From Trichosphaerium sp. ATCC 40318 (Eukaryota > Discosea > Flabellinia > Trichosidae): a stretch of 64,000 nt of DNA. Below are positions 34,620 through 46,872 of the stretch, piece after piece. The position numbers and the translations under genes were made by a program. The stretch lies in the NCBI GenBank assembly GCA_038496445.1, contig JALMLS010000376.1, positions 186,001-250,000 on the forward strand, written 5' to 3'. The notes under the pieces are model-generated. The model saw only the letters and a program-made list of their open reading frames with translations. It had not been told where the DNA came from and ran no database searches. Numbering within the stretch: position 1 is the first letter of the stretch; every line of letters starts with the position of its first letter.

Positions 34620-37600
34620 ATGGCCGACGTACCAGAAGGTAAGGATATCCAAGCTGTTTATAAAACGTTTATCTAATAAAGACAAAAAGATGGCGTCGAC
34701 GATATGCTTAAGCTCCCAGAGCTCACTACAGATGTTCTACTTGCAAACCTGACGAAACGTTATGTTAAGGACAACATTTATACCTTTGTTGGGCCTATAG
34801 TCGTTGCTATGAACCCTTTTAAACGTATGTAGACTGCATCAAGTGTTTATTAATAGGAATACACAGGAATGCAACTATACACCCAAGAGTGGATGGAAAA
34901 ATACACAGGAAAGCCTTTGGGATCTTGTGCACCACATATATTTGCTTTAGCGGATGCTTCGTATCAAAATATGATAGACGAAGGGCGTTCGCAGTCTGTA
35001 CTTATTTCAGGCGAATCTGGTGCGTTACAGTGACACTTTAAAATATCTTGCTTACTCATTCTCAAAAAAGGCGCCGGGAAAACGGAATCTGCTAAAATTG
35101 TAATGAAATACCTATCGTACAGAGGAGGACAAGAAGGCAAAGGAAAAAAAATAGCAGATCAAATTCAACTGACCAATCCTATTCTGGAAGCGTTTGGTAT
35201 GTCTGATCGCGAAGTACAATAGTTCTAATGCATAATGAAGGTAATGCAAAGACGTTGAGGAACAACAACTCCAGTCGTTTCGGAAAATTTACACGAACAC
35301 AGTTTAACTCTGCTGGTCACCTTACTGGCGCATCTATTACCAATTGTACGACTAAACTTGGCGGTTTTAATCACTTACAAACCGTTACAAAGATTTGTTG
35401 GAAAAATCAAGAGTTACAACTCAAGGAAAGAGTGAGCGTAGTTTCCACGTGTTTTATCAACTACTTGCTGGTGCTGATGAGCAACAAAAGTACTATAAAC
35501 AATACAAACGAGTTTGGCTAACAACCTCTTTTAGGGAATGGTATAAACTCACTGACCCAGGCGATTATAATTATTTGAACACTTGTGATTGCTACACCAT
35601 TGATGGCGTTGATGATGCCGCTGATTTTGCAATTGTAAGCGTTTTTGGGGTTTTTTTTTGGGAAATCAGAATATTTTATTTACGCGATCACAGGTCCGAA
35701 GTGCTATGGCGGGTATTGGTATTACTGATGAAGAACAAGAAACAATATGGCGTGTTGTTTCTGCAGTAATGCATCTCGGTACGTACCAGTGAAGCTTGTT
35801 AATTGTAATTTTTGTAAAAGGTAACGTAAAAATTGGTTCAAAGGGAGACGACGCCACGATTGAAAACCCAGAGCAGATAGAATTCGTCACATACTTGTTA
35901 AGAGTTGATCAACCAGCCTTGGTCGACTCAATACTATTCAGAAAGAACAGTATCGCAGGAGAGATATTCAGAGTACCTTATACTGTAGAACAAGTGCGTG
36001 GCATTTGAAAATCAACGGATCATAACGGATTAATTTCTCCTGACTCACTATTGTAGGCAAATGATATTAAAGACGCCTTGGCAAAGTCATTGTATAGTAG
36101 GCTATTCGATTGGCTTGTGTACAAAATTAATAGTACAATGCATGAGCCAGACGTAAGTTCGAAAGATTTTTTATTAAATGGCCCCTTAACAGTCATTAAG
36201 TGTCTGTTTTTTTTTAGGCTCCTTTGTTTATTGGTTTATTGGATATCTTTGGATTCGAGGATTTCGAATACAACGGATTTGAACAATTCAATATCAACTT
36301 CGCTAATGAGAAGCTTCAACAACATTACAATCAACACACGTTTAAAGTGAGTTTCATGCTTTTTTACTTGTGTGTACAAAAGGTTCTAACTTGTTTATCA
36401 TCATAGTGGGAGATTGAAGATGCCAAAAAAGAAGGCATTGATTACTCCGCTGTAAAATTTGTAGATAATCAAACGTGTCTTGATTTGGTTGAGAAGGTAC
36501 GCTTTTCATTTCGTTTCAGTAAGTCTAGTATTCACTTTATTGGTTTATAGCCACCTTTGAGTATTGTTTCTTTGTTGAATGAGGAATGTAATTTCCCTCG
36601 TGGTACAGACGAAACATTTGTTACAAAAACAAATGGTATACATGCAAAGACAGGTGATTATTGTGTTTCTCGTTTGAGAAAGAATAAGGAATTTGGTGTT
36701 AAGCATTACGCTGGAGAGGTATGTCCTTCTTCACTTGGTCGTTCTGTTACTAATAGGAAAAACAAAGGTTTGGTATAAAATTGATGGTATCCTAAATAAG
36801 AACAGAGATACTCTTAAAGATGAGCTCGTAGAGCTCTGTGAAGCTAGTCAAGATGAGTTTATAAGTACTTTGCTTAAAAAAGCAAAGTTGGTCAGAGGTA
36901 AACCTATTACAGTCGCTACTTCGTTCAAGGTACAATGTCATCGAGAAGAAATACTATTTGGCTAATAGTATTAATTTAGACGCAATTAACGGTTCTAATG
37001 AACCTACTAAACACAACCAATCCTTTCTGGATAAGGTGTATTAAACCGAATGCCAAGTCCCAAGCAGGTGATGCTGATGCTGCTTATGTTACACCTCAGC
37101 TGCGATGCGCAGGTACCTTTAAAAACTACTGTTAACTTCAGGGATGACGCTTAAGTTTTAACTTAGGTGTTCTTGAAACTATTAAAATTCGACAACAAGG
37201 TTACCCTTGTCGTATGCCTATTGAGGAATTCGCATATTTGTACGTAACTGTTGGTTGTTGTAGTGTCTTCTAACTACTAAAATTCAGGTTCCGTGTATTG
37301 GCTCAAGGCTCAGGAAAGTTTGAACCGAAAGAGGCAGCAAACTTTATCACAACTGAACTTGCTCTTGAAAAAGTAAGAACTTCTTATCTTCTTTATTTTT
37401 GAATGATTATTGACCTCCTTTTAAGGAACATTGTCAAGTTGGACAAACAAAGGTGTTTATGCGTGAGAAACTAAGGAATTCAATGATGAAACAAAGATCA
37501 GAAAAGTTGCATGTACCAGCAACATTAATGCAAAAAACATGGCGTGGATATATTGCCAGAAAAAAATTCAGATTGTTTAAAGCTGTTGTTAAGTCTCAGA

Positions 37601-40600
37601 GAAGACGTCGTGCAACTCTTCTTATGCGTAAAGCACAGTTAGAGTATTTACGTACTCGTAAAAAAATTATTAATTTACAAGCACGTGTTCAAAGTTGGCT
37701 TTACGGTAAAAAGTGCGTGCTTCTCCATTTCGTTGTTTCTTCATTTTTTCGTCGCTCTTAACCGTGTTTCTTTTTCTGTAGAGTACGACGTTGGTATTTA
37801 CAGACCTTGAAGGATATAATAATGCTCCAGACAGTATTTAGATCTAGTCTTTCAAACCAGTACTATAACTATGCTAAAGATTCAGTTGTATACTTGCAAT
37901 CAGTAGTTAGACGCTCTAATGCACAATCACAAGCTTTACAACTTCATTTCGAAGATCAAGAGCGTAAACGCATTGCCGAAGAAGCAAGGCTTGCTGAAGA
38001 AGCAGAACGTGCACGTATTGCACAAGAACAAGCTGAAAAGGCAGAGCAAGAGCGCATTGCCTACGAAGCAGAACAAGCACGCCTGGCTGCGGAGCAAGCT
38101 AGACTAGAAAGAGAGCAGCAAGAAGCTCAAAATGAAGCAGAGCAAGCCAGGATTGCAAAGGAACAAGAAGATGCTAGAATCGCTCAAGAAGAAGCTGCAG
38201 CTGCAGAACAACAACGGCTCGAAGAACAACGCCTTGCTGAAGAAGAGAGGATTAGAGTACAAGCTGAAGCAGATGCTGCTAGACTACAAGAAGTTGAGGC
38301 TCAAAAACAATCAGCAGCCATCCCAATAAGGAAGTCATCTTCTTACTTTCCGCCACCGGGACCTTCAACACCTGAAACATTTGATAGTCCACCTATTCAA
38401 TCTGTTCTAGCACCACCTCCTCCGCCAATATCCAGCACTATCCCACCACCTCCTATCACCCAACCTGAACCTGTTGTTCAACCTGAACCTGTTGCTCCTG
38501 TTCAACCTGCAGATTCGGTTGGTAGCTCAGGTACGTTGACAAATGGTTCTTCTCATGTTAGCTAACCTGGTGTTTTTAAGCTGGCATTGATCAAAATTTC
38601 AGTAGACTAAGCGAACTCGAAGCTATGATGGGAGACTTTGATCCTGATTTTAGCTTGAGTGAGCAAGATTTGGATGGACTTGATTCAGAAGAAATTGTTT
38701 TGGATCTCATAACTGATGAGAATACTGTACTTGACTTGGATATCACAGCGGATGATTTGGATATGGTAGAAAACTTGGTAAAGAACGCTGCAGGTACTAC
38801 AAGTCAAAGGCTCCTTTTCTTTACCTTCTTCTTTAATATTCATGTACCTAGCTCCTCCTGCATTACCTATGGCTGGTGTTACCAACCCAGAAGTATCACC
38901 TAGACTTCCACCACGTAAGTTTAAACAAATGTATTTTGTGTACTTACTTTGTTTTACTAGCATCTCCAAAGGTTCCTTTCGTACCACCTCCTATGGAGAG
39001 TGTCCCTACTTTCATGCAAGTAAAGCATACAGATGGTGCTGCGCCTATATTACAACAACCACCTCAAGCTCCTACAGTAACTTCTCCAACACGTGCACGA
39101 TCAACTTCGATAACGCAATCCGTACGATGCTGTTTTTTTTGTGGATTACTGCTTACTGACTTTGTTTGCTTAGATAAAGCAAAATACGTCTACGTCACCA
39201 CGTATTGATATTGCTTCTCTAACGAAACAAAATATTGAACGTCAAGAGCAAACAAATGCTAACTTGAAAGCAATATTGGAGGCAGAAGATAAACTCAGAG
39301 AACGAATGGATCAAGGTTAGTTACATCCTTTTTTTTTGTCAAAGCTGCTTTCGACTTACATTAAATACCTTGTAGATAAGAAAACTAGTTCAAGACCACC
39401 TCCAGTTATGTCAAGCACGGCAGAATTACGTAAGAGAAAGGCAGCAAAGCGCATGTCAACTTGTACGTCATCAATTTGTTAATTTTTTTTGACTTGTTGA
39501 TAAGTTTTCTTGTTACCAAGCTAACCTTTTCTTTTTTGTATAGATGCTGATCCTCTCACAAAGATCAACTATAAAGCGCAAGTAGAAGTTGCTGAGATTG
39601 ATGCCCAGCACTTGCCACAAAGTCGAGTATTCTCAGAGCCAGAACCATTTCCTCAACCGGAATGGCATGGTTCTCCTGATCAGGTTGAAGAATATAAAGC
39701 CTTCATGCTTCTCAAATACGAATGGGAGACATGGCATAATAAAAAGCTTGCTTGGGAAGAATCAGAGAAACAAAGGGTTGAACAGCAATCAAAGAAGAAA
39801 AAGAAGCATAGAAAGAGTAAAAAACCAGATCTATCAGCTTACGGATTTGCCTCTGGACCAGGACAGAAGACAAAGAAGAAAAAGTGGACGTAAGTACTTC
39901 TGCTTACATATTTTTTTCAAAGGAAAACCTTTAGATTTACTCACACGTGTTTCTTAATCATTCTTTAAAGTTTCTTCTTTTCTTTTTTTTTTTTTTGCTT
40001 TTTTGGTCGTAGTTGGCGCCTCACTCCATGTGTTCACTGATTTTAAGTCATCTTAATTAATGTGTTATTAGTTTCCGATCAAGTTCGAAACGCTCAAGCG
40101 CTAAGAGAACGAGTTCTAAACGTAATAATAGAAAGTCTATGAAGGCAAACAAGAGTACGCTAAACAGTTGGCTGTTTTTTGGTTACTTATTTCGTTTTAA
40201 AGGGCTCGCCAAGAATGTCATTACCGACTACACACCTTTCATTAAAGCAGAGCATTTCCCACCGCAACCTTTTGTTAAACCAGAATGGGTTGGTGGAGAT
40301 GAAACAGCGTACAAAGCGTTCATCAAAATGAAGTTTAGAGTGCGTCTCACTTTTTTTTGTTTTGAGATAAACCAAGCTCCACTCAACTACTTTTTTCTTT
40401 AACACAACCTTAGTGGGAGAATTGGTTCAACTGTCATACGAAATGGATACAGCATAAAGAAACACATGAAGACACAATATCAGAGAGTGCTGAACAAAGT
40501 ATTTCAGAAACGGAAAGCCCTGCAGCACCTGGATACGTACCACCACCTCCAAAGTATAAGCCAGCTGGACCAGTATCTCCTGACCTGCCTGCTGCACCTT

Positions 40601-41170
40601 TGTCTCCAACATACAGGCCACCGCCTCCTGTGATCCCACAGACAGTAGAGGCTAACCAAGGAGCTCCTCCTGCGGCTCCTCTACCAGGCGCACTGGAAGG
40701 AGCTCCTCCTGCTCCTCCACCGCCTCCATCTAGCGCCCCAGCTCCTCCTCCACCGCCACCTGTGAGTACTCTTGCTCCTCCACCGCCACCAGCGAGTACT
40801 CCTGCTCCTCCGCCTCCCCCGCCAGCAGATGTTCCAGCGCCGCCACCCCCTCCGCCAATGAATACTACAGCGCCTCCACCGCCTCCACCGCCTCCTGGTA
40901 TGGGTAATAGTGCTGGAGCACCTCCTAACTTCCCTCCACCGAAATTGAACCCACCTCCTCCTTCTAGCGTACGGTTTTTATTTAATTAGCTCCAAGCACT
41001 TTACAAAAGAAAAGCTTGAACGAGGTTGATTAGTTACTAATTGTTTGATTTAGAGAACAGATGATATTGATATAGATATTGACATTAATATCGATGACAT
41101 GGGAGATGTACTTGATGGTATGGATGATGCTGATTTTGACAATTTGCTCGAAAGCGCTGGAATCTATTAA
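34620..41170 (+). CDS. Unconventional myosin with IQ, helical, polyproline and acidic tail
   Basis: Start at 34620: MADVPE joined by an intron to [20 protein letters not shown]. The motor has [20 protein letters not shown] (P-loop), [10 protein letters not shown] (switch I), [18 protein letters not shown] (switch II), [11 protein letters not shown] and [10 protein letters not shown]. Neck IQ-like helices follow ([53 protein letters not shown], 37520-37930), then a charged ER/K/A-rich helix (37950-38310). The tail has proline-rich stretches, an acidic segment (38620-38790), two copies of a tryptophan-rich module (39640-39765 and 40240-40450) separated by Lys/Ser-rich sequence, a dense polyproline region (40530-40975), and an acidic end ([20 protein letters not shown]...LLESAGIY). 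No SH3, MyTH4, FERM, PX or FYVE was seen. Polyproline plus acidic tail suggests actin-assembly coupling (inference). I cannot assign a myosin class. Confidence 0.88.
37950..38310 (+). repeat. Charged E/R/A/Q-rich helical repeat in myosin tail
   Basis: Degenerate repeats such as [40 protein letters not shown] and [20 protein letters not shown] fill this exon. The pattern fits a single alpha-helix or coiled coil, extending the lever arm or mediating dimerisation. Confidence 0.75.
40618..40975 (+). repeat. Polyproline tandem repeats in myosin tail
   Basis: Repeated APPPPPP-type units separated by short linkers (VSTL, ASTP, ADVP, MNTT), encoded by ctcctccaccgccacc-like DNA repeats. Such tracts bind profilin, SH3 or WW domains. 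The repeats are in frame and uninterrupted. Confidence 0.85.
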
Positions 41171-41488
41171 AAGAAAGGAATGTATAGCCGACATCACACA
41201 ACCTCTGTAAAAAACCCCAAATTACTGTTATTTAGTAAAATCGAAGTTGACTTATGGTTTGACATAATGGATAAATTGTAATTGCGAACGTTACAAACAA
41301 TGATTGATGCAAGTAAGGATCACTTCGGTCTGTGGTTTTGCATTGGTTAGCCAGGAATTGACTAAAAAATGATCTGTTTTCTGAAAACAAAAATGTTGAG
41401 AGTCATAACTATTTTTGCAATCGTGTTTGTACATTTTTATTTTACATTGTTTTTACATTTCTTTTTTACATTTTTTGGTGTTTTTTTT
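41171..41488. other. Convergent 3' region (myosin / TAF1)
   Basis: About 320 bp, AT-rich with T tracts and ttttacattt repeats near 41435-41480. Presumably both 3' UTRs; no gene seen. Confidence 0.4.
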
Positions 41489-44400
41489 TTACAGATTCTG
41501 TTTTACATTTGATATGATTAATCTTAATTTTCTTCGTGAGTTATTTGGTAGGTTTTCTTTGAACTTAGATTTGTTCGCAGCTAGAACACTTGTAACTACA
41601 CGCATTTGTCTAGTGCTTGTTTTCGGGCATTTGTTAAAGAAGAGTGACTTATCGATTGCAGTGGAGGATGCCTTAAATAGCTTTTGGCGTTTTTCTCTTC
41701 CCACACTGCCCATTGGCTCTTGGGTACTTCGTTTTCTTGTTCTATTGGAAGGTAATGGACTGTTAAGCATAGACTTCTTGTTTTCTTTGTCTTGAATAAA
41801 CGATTCCTTCCTTTGATGTGTTGTTGTTGCATGTGAGACAGAGCTATTGTAAGATGAGTACAACTCGTAGTATAGATGTTTGATATTTCTACGTACCATT
41901 TAGGGAAGTTTTCCTCATAATATTGTCGAAGCAGAGGTTTCACAACTGAGATTGAAGTGTCATCACGTGTTTTGTTTTCGACTGGATTAGGTTTCCTCCG
42001 CTTCGCGTCCTTCCGAGTTGTACTGTCCAACGCACTTTCTGCAGATCGTTTCTTACTACGTGTTCTTCGCGGTAGTATATCTGTCTTGCTCATTGGTGTT
42101 TGGCTAGACCGTTTTGGTGACGAGGAAGGTGTAATTTTTTTCGTCGATCCTGGTATGATAACTTTTGTTCTTCCAGACCTTTTTACACCATTCTTCACTT
42201 TTGGTTTAACAACACGTGATTTAGGTTCCTTTTTCTTTTGTTTTTCTTCGTATAGAGGACATACACGGTTTGTTTTCATGTGTCCAGTCATACCACATTT
42301 ACCACATTTTAAAGTCTAAAAAGCATTTGCGTTAGACTTTAGGTGTTGGGTGATGGCGAGGTGACGTACGATTTTCCTTCTTTTTCCGTTTTGCTCAATT
42401 ATACCATTCATATCTCCTCTTTCATAACGTTCTCTGAGTATTTCTCTTTTCTTCTGTTGAGCTGTAACACGTCTTTTCTTTTCTTGATTTTTTCTCTTTT
42501 CTCGTTTAAGTTGTGTTGCTTTTTCTTGAGCTTCACGTGTTTGCATTAAACTAAACGGTAAAAAACAATAAGCACTAAAAGAAAAGAAAAGTACACAAAA
42601 ATGAAAACAAGAGACAAGTTCTTACAGAGGACGCCTTGAACTGCGTTTCCTTTTCTTGGATATTATCATATTGACTTCATCCTTATCAGCAATGATCTCA
42701 TAACAAGTGTGGACAGAGCCATCAGATAGTGGCGTCTAAAGCGGGTTAGTAAGTGAAAACAAAGGCATTGTACTTACTATTATCTTCTTGGCAAATACAC
42801 CTCCCTTTATTTGATGTACTGAAGCCAAAGCATCGTTAACAGTCTCTGCTGTAAGAGCATCTTGATCGACAACTTCAGAGGGTAAACTAGGGTCATAGAT
42901 GGTAAAGCTTTCTTCTTCAGAAACGCTCTCAGGTTCTTGAGTATTGAGCATACGAGCAAGCCTGTTTGCGCGATTTCTTTGATTCGTCTCCTTCTTTTCT
43001 AACGCTTTTTCTAATTCAAGCAAGTGCATACTATAATCTTCATCTTCTTCTTCATCATCTACGTCCTCTTCGTATTCTTCTTCGTTTCGTAGAAAACGTA
43101 GTTGAGTTTCAAAAATAGTTTGGCATATATCGTTGTATTCTTGCTGGTGTTCAGCTACCGTCTTCCTGTGAGGTCTGATAAACTTGAGAACACTTTCACT
43201 GCGCTCTCCAGCTTCTTTAGCCTTAGCAGAAAGTCTAGTGATAGCCTCAATGCGTCCCCATCTGCCGAGTTTTGCTATTCCTTCTTGTCTCATTCCAAGC
43301 CGTAGAAGGATAGATTTTGTTTGATGCAAAGTCATTTTGCGTAGATCACTATCTGTGCCGGTTCTTCGGACGCTTGGCAATTGATTCTCTTTCGAGGATG
43401 ATGCAAAGCTTGAGCGTCTATAATAACTAAAAGCTTCACCTCGTCCAGAGGGATCACCGGATCCTGTAAGTTGAAGGATGCCTTTTCCTTTCATAGCATC
43501 AACAAAATTTCTAAAGATGATATCATTAGCAACACCTTTTCTTCGTTAATAATTGTCGTACCTTGTAAGGTTCCAAGGTGTATCTTGGAGCGCGTTTAGA
43601 ATGTAAGAAGAAGCACGTTGCGTAGTTCCAGGTTTGCTGGCCCATTTTAATGCCTTGCTTGCTAATGCCGGTGTCACTACGTTAAGCCGTTCCTGTTATA
43701 AAGAGTAAGCGCATACAGCTAATAAAGTGTTTGTCATACCACTCCAGCATTATGCAAACGAGATAATCCAGCTTGCATAGCTTCATACTGACACGTCATT
43801 TCTGGTGACACAATTCTTTGGATATCTCCTTCAGGTAATAATTTGTATCCACTCTTTAAAATCCACACGTTTTGCGGCCTGTCGTATGAGCAACATGTCT
43901 GTGTTGAACGTATTAGTAAGAGGGATACTTTAGCTACTGGTACCCTTAAAATACATCGGATTTGACTATCCGAAGTTGAAGGAAACTTTGCTTTGACTTC
44001 CTGTGAAGTTATCGAAACAACATTATTGTTGGCTTTCTTGGATAACATTCTGTGAACTGATGCACGTAGTCGGTTTTTACTGTACTCCAGCGCATTTCGA
44101 GAATTAGGAGCCCATACCTAGGTTTGTGTTAATAAGCCAACCCTGCGGTTATTGTGGTGAACATACCTCTTTTTTTGGTTGGCACTGACCAACAGTATAT
44201 GTTGCAGAAATCTCTCGAATATAAAATCGATTACCTCTTTTAACAAGAAGAAAATCTGTATGCTGCTTATGCTCGACAATAGGCGCTTTGTATAAATTAT
44301 TTTCAAGGCTTTGCACAACTGATCCCGGCGTTATGTCACCAAGAAAAGGCGATTTGTCATCATCTTCAAGATGTATTGTCTGCCCGTCTTTGTACTGCAA

Positions 44401-46036
44401 ACAAGTTAGTATAGATAATGGCTCGTGTGAATCGTACATTTAGCTTGACGCTGTCTTGTTTATCTTTCTTCCGATAATAATTCTTTACATGGCTGGCCAT
44501 GCCAGGTATACCGAGAACATGTGGATGCTCTTCTGTATACTCACACAACACTACTCTGCCTGTTTTAGCTGTCAAGTCCTTCTTGGATGTTATTTCTAAA
44601 CGGCTTAGCGAAACGAAAGGAATTGTACTTTGACTTACTGCTACAGCCTGTGTTTGCAATCTTGATCTTGTAGCGCGCGTTTTGACCTGAGTTTTGCTTC
44701 GTTTTTAAAGATTGGATGCGAGGTCGGTTGTAGTATTTAAGCTCTTGTCGAGAATAGCAAGTTTTGGCCGTCTGTAATTTCATAGCTGGTTGAGTATGTT
44801 CTAGACTCATTCTCGACGATATAGCCATACTGTTCTTATCGTAATACTCATCATTTGACAAGTTAAATAAATCTTTATTAGGATTGCGCTCAGAGAACAC
44901 TTTTCTATCACCAACGCCTAACAAATTAGCTTTTTCATTTCTCAGACTATAAAAAGTACCTGGCATTGCTAGCCTGCGCCTTGATACTTTAGTATCTTCA
45001 CATGGTTTCGTAGGTAGTTGATTCTTGGTTTGGCGGTTTGGATATTGAAAAACAAGATCTGGATTGTCAAGGTCTATCGACACTTAGCACGTGACGAAAA
45101 AAAAGTCAATGATGTACGTAGTATTAAGTTTGTATTGACAGGTGTTTCTGGTTTTTTGCAATCATCCCAAACGATGGATTTTAGCCAGTTGTTTCCCTGT
45201 AGCTCTTTGTTTTTTGTAGTAGCGAAGAATTCATGCTCTTGCTTAACTTCTTTTTTCACAGGAATAGGCTCGGCACGTTGTATCTTTGGCATCCCAACAA
45301 CATGCGCAAGAACTTGCCTTTCTGGAGCTGGAGTCGCTTTCCGTGGCATTTGCGATTTCGGTTGGGACAAGTAGTCAAGTGAAATGCATTCCTTTGAAAC
45401 AGTAAGCATAATTTTATTTTGTTGAAAAGTACGTGCCTCATCTTCCAGCCAATCATTCGTTTCTTCTTCACTATCATCGTCCCAACAAATGTCATCCTCC
45501 CATGTATTTAATCGTACAGAAGGCGTGTTGAGTACTTCAATCGCTTCACGACGGGCTTTTGCAAGGTCTCTATCTCCTGTGTATTCTAATTGAAAACCAA
45601 CCGAAATATCAACGGCAGGAGGCACAACGCAGACAGGTTTTGCAGTAGCCAACTTAAGACGGCTCAGAGGTATCGATGAAGTGGATAGGAAGAGTGCTTC
45701 TTCATCAACGGCTTTGCTTATAGCAGGCTGTTCGACTTTTTGGGGTTAACCCACTACACAAGTAGAAGCAACAAACTTGGTCGTACACTGTAGATTCTTT
45801 TTAACAAGCTTATTTGAATCAAAGACCGACAACGCAATGGCATCATCTTGATGGAATAAGTCACTAAACGCCAATGTACACTCGTCAGAATTTACATGGC
45901 TACCAACAAGATACTTTTGCACTTGCGCTCTCTAGGAGAAACATTAACAAATGCGCACAGAGTTTTGTGCAAATATTTCAAAGCCTTGATTGAATACCAT
46001 TTTTGATGCATCGAGTTTCGAACTGGTAGTTGCCAT
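41489..46036 (-). CDS. TAF1: Transcription initiation factor TFIID subunit TAF1
   Basis: The start is placed at 46036 (MATTSSKLDASK). The N-terminal half has TAF1-like WEDDICWDDDSEEE and SIVWDD (about 45510 and 45170), then LAMPGTFYSLRNEKANLLGV. The DUF3591 core follows: CEYTEEHPHVLGIPGMASHV and NYYRKKD (about 44550-44470), LYKAPIVEHKQHTDFLLVKR with GNRFYIREISATYTVGQCQP (about 44290-44180), MKGKGILQLTGSGDPSGRGE (about 43490), and MTLHQTKSILLRLGMRQEGI (about 43330). Toward the C-terminus is a zinc knuckle (CGKCGMTGHMKTNRVCPLYEE, about 42300-42250), then a basic tail ending at 41489. TAF1 is the largest TFIID subunit and contacts TBP and promoter DNA. No bromodomain is visible in the tail, unlike metazoan TAF1. 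The first intron near 46000-45940 is uncertain. Confidence 0.9.
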
Positions 46037-46872
46037 ACTAGTATTAAGGTACGTAGAGGGGTCGAGGTTGGTGTGTAACTAACTGTAAAGAGGGACGATG
46101 AAAAACAGCACAAAGACAAACAAAACGGCAAACGTAAAAAAAAACCCAAACGGCGGTTTAAAGAAGAAAGGCTTGACACATACGCAAAAACAAGTGGAAT
46201 AAGTACAATTCCGCCAAGTTGCTTTTTTTCGTGATTGATTTTGTATATCGTTAAGTGAAGTAAAAAACTTTCAGAAATTAGAGCTTACAAACTCTCTAAC
46301 AGAGATATTTTTGTTGTGGTTTTCAGCAAATCGTTTAGTTTCGCTCATACAAAGCCACTCTGGCGCTAAGGCGCGTTTTTGTTCTGGTTTGTTGAATCTG
46401 TTGCTCACAGAGCGGCTCAAACGCAGTTATTTGGTAATATAAAAACGCTGTTAAGACAACGTTACGGCTGTAGAAGAAAACTCGAGAAAACACTTCAGAA
46501 CTACTGAACGAGAACAATATTGCCTAATATTGTTTGCACATATTGTTTTCTACTGTGTAAAGTTAGTTTTGATGACTCTAACTAAAATATACGATTTCAA
46601 AAGCTAATTAATTAAATTAAAGTATCTAGCTTTATGTATTTTGCCTAACGCGTTGAAACGTCTGAAATTTATAATTTGCAGCGATTTTTCCGAAAGGCTC
46701 GAGTTATGTGCTTTACTGTAACTACGTACCACCTAGAGCAGCGCGTTGTAGTCGTGAGCGGCGAAGCGAGTATTTAACGAGATTATTTGGGCAGTCAGTG
46801 CGAGTCTAACAAGCGTTTTTTTTCCACGAAGTTATTTCCTTTTTCTATTTACACTACAAACAAAATTACATA
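46037..46872. other. Intergenic region upstream of TAF1
   Basis: The longest non-genic stretch in the window (about 835 bp). It lies between the TAF1 start and the stop of the RCC1-repeat gene, both on the minus strand. AT-rich; short ORFs here lack splice continuity or composition of real genes. I see nothing certain besides likely promoter and 3' UTR sequence. Confidence 0.4.

Noticed and set aside
41415-42319. Plus-strand ORFs opposite TAF1
   Set aside because: They are shadows of the basic TAF1 C-terminus; the minus frame has the zinc knuckle and continuous splicing.
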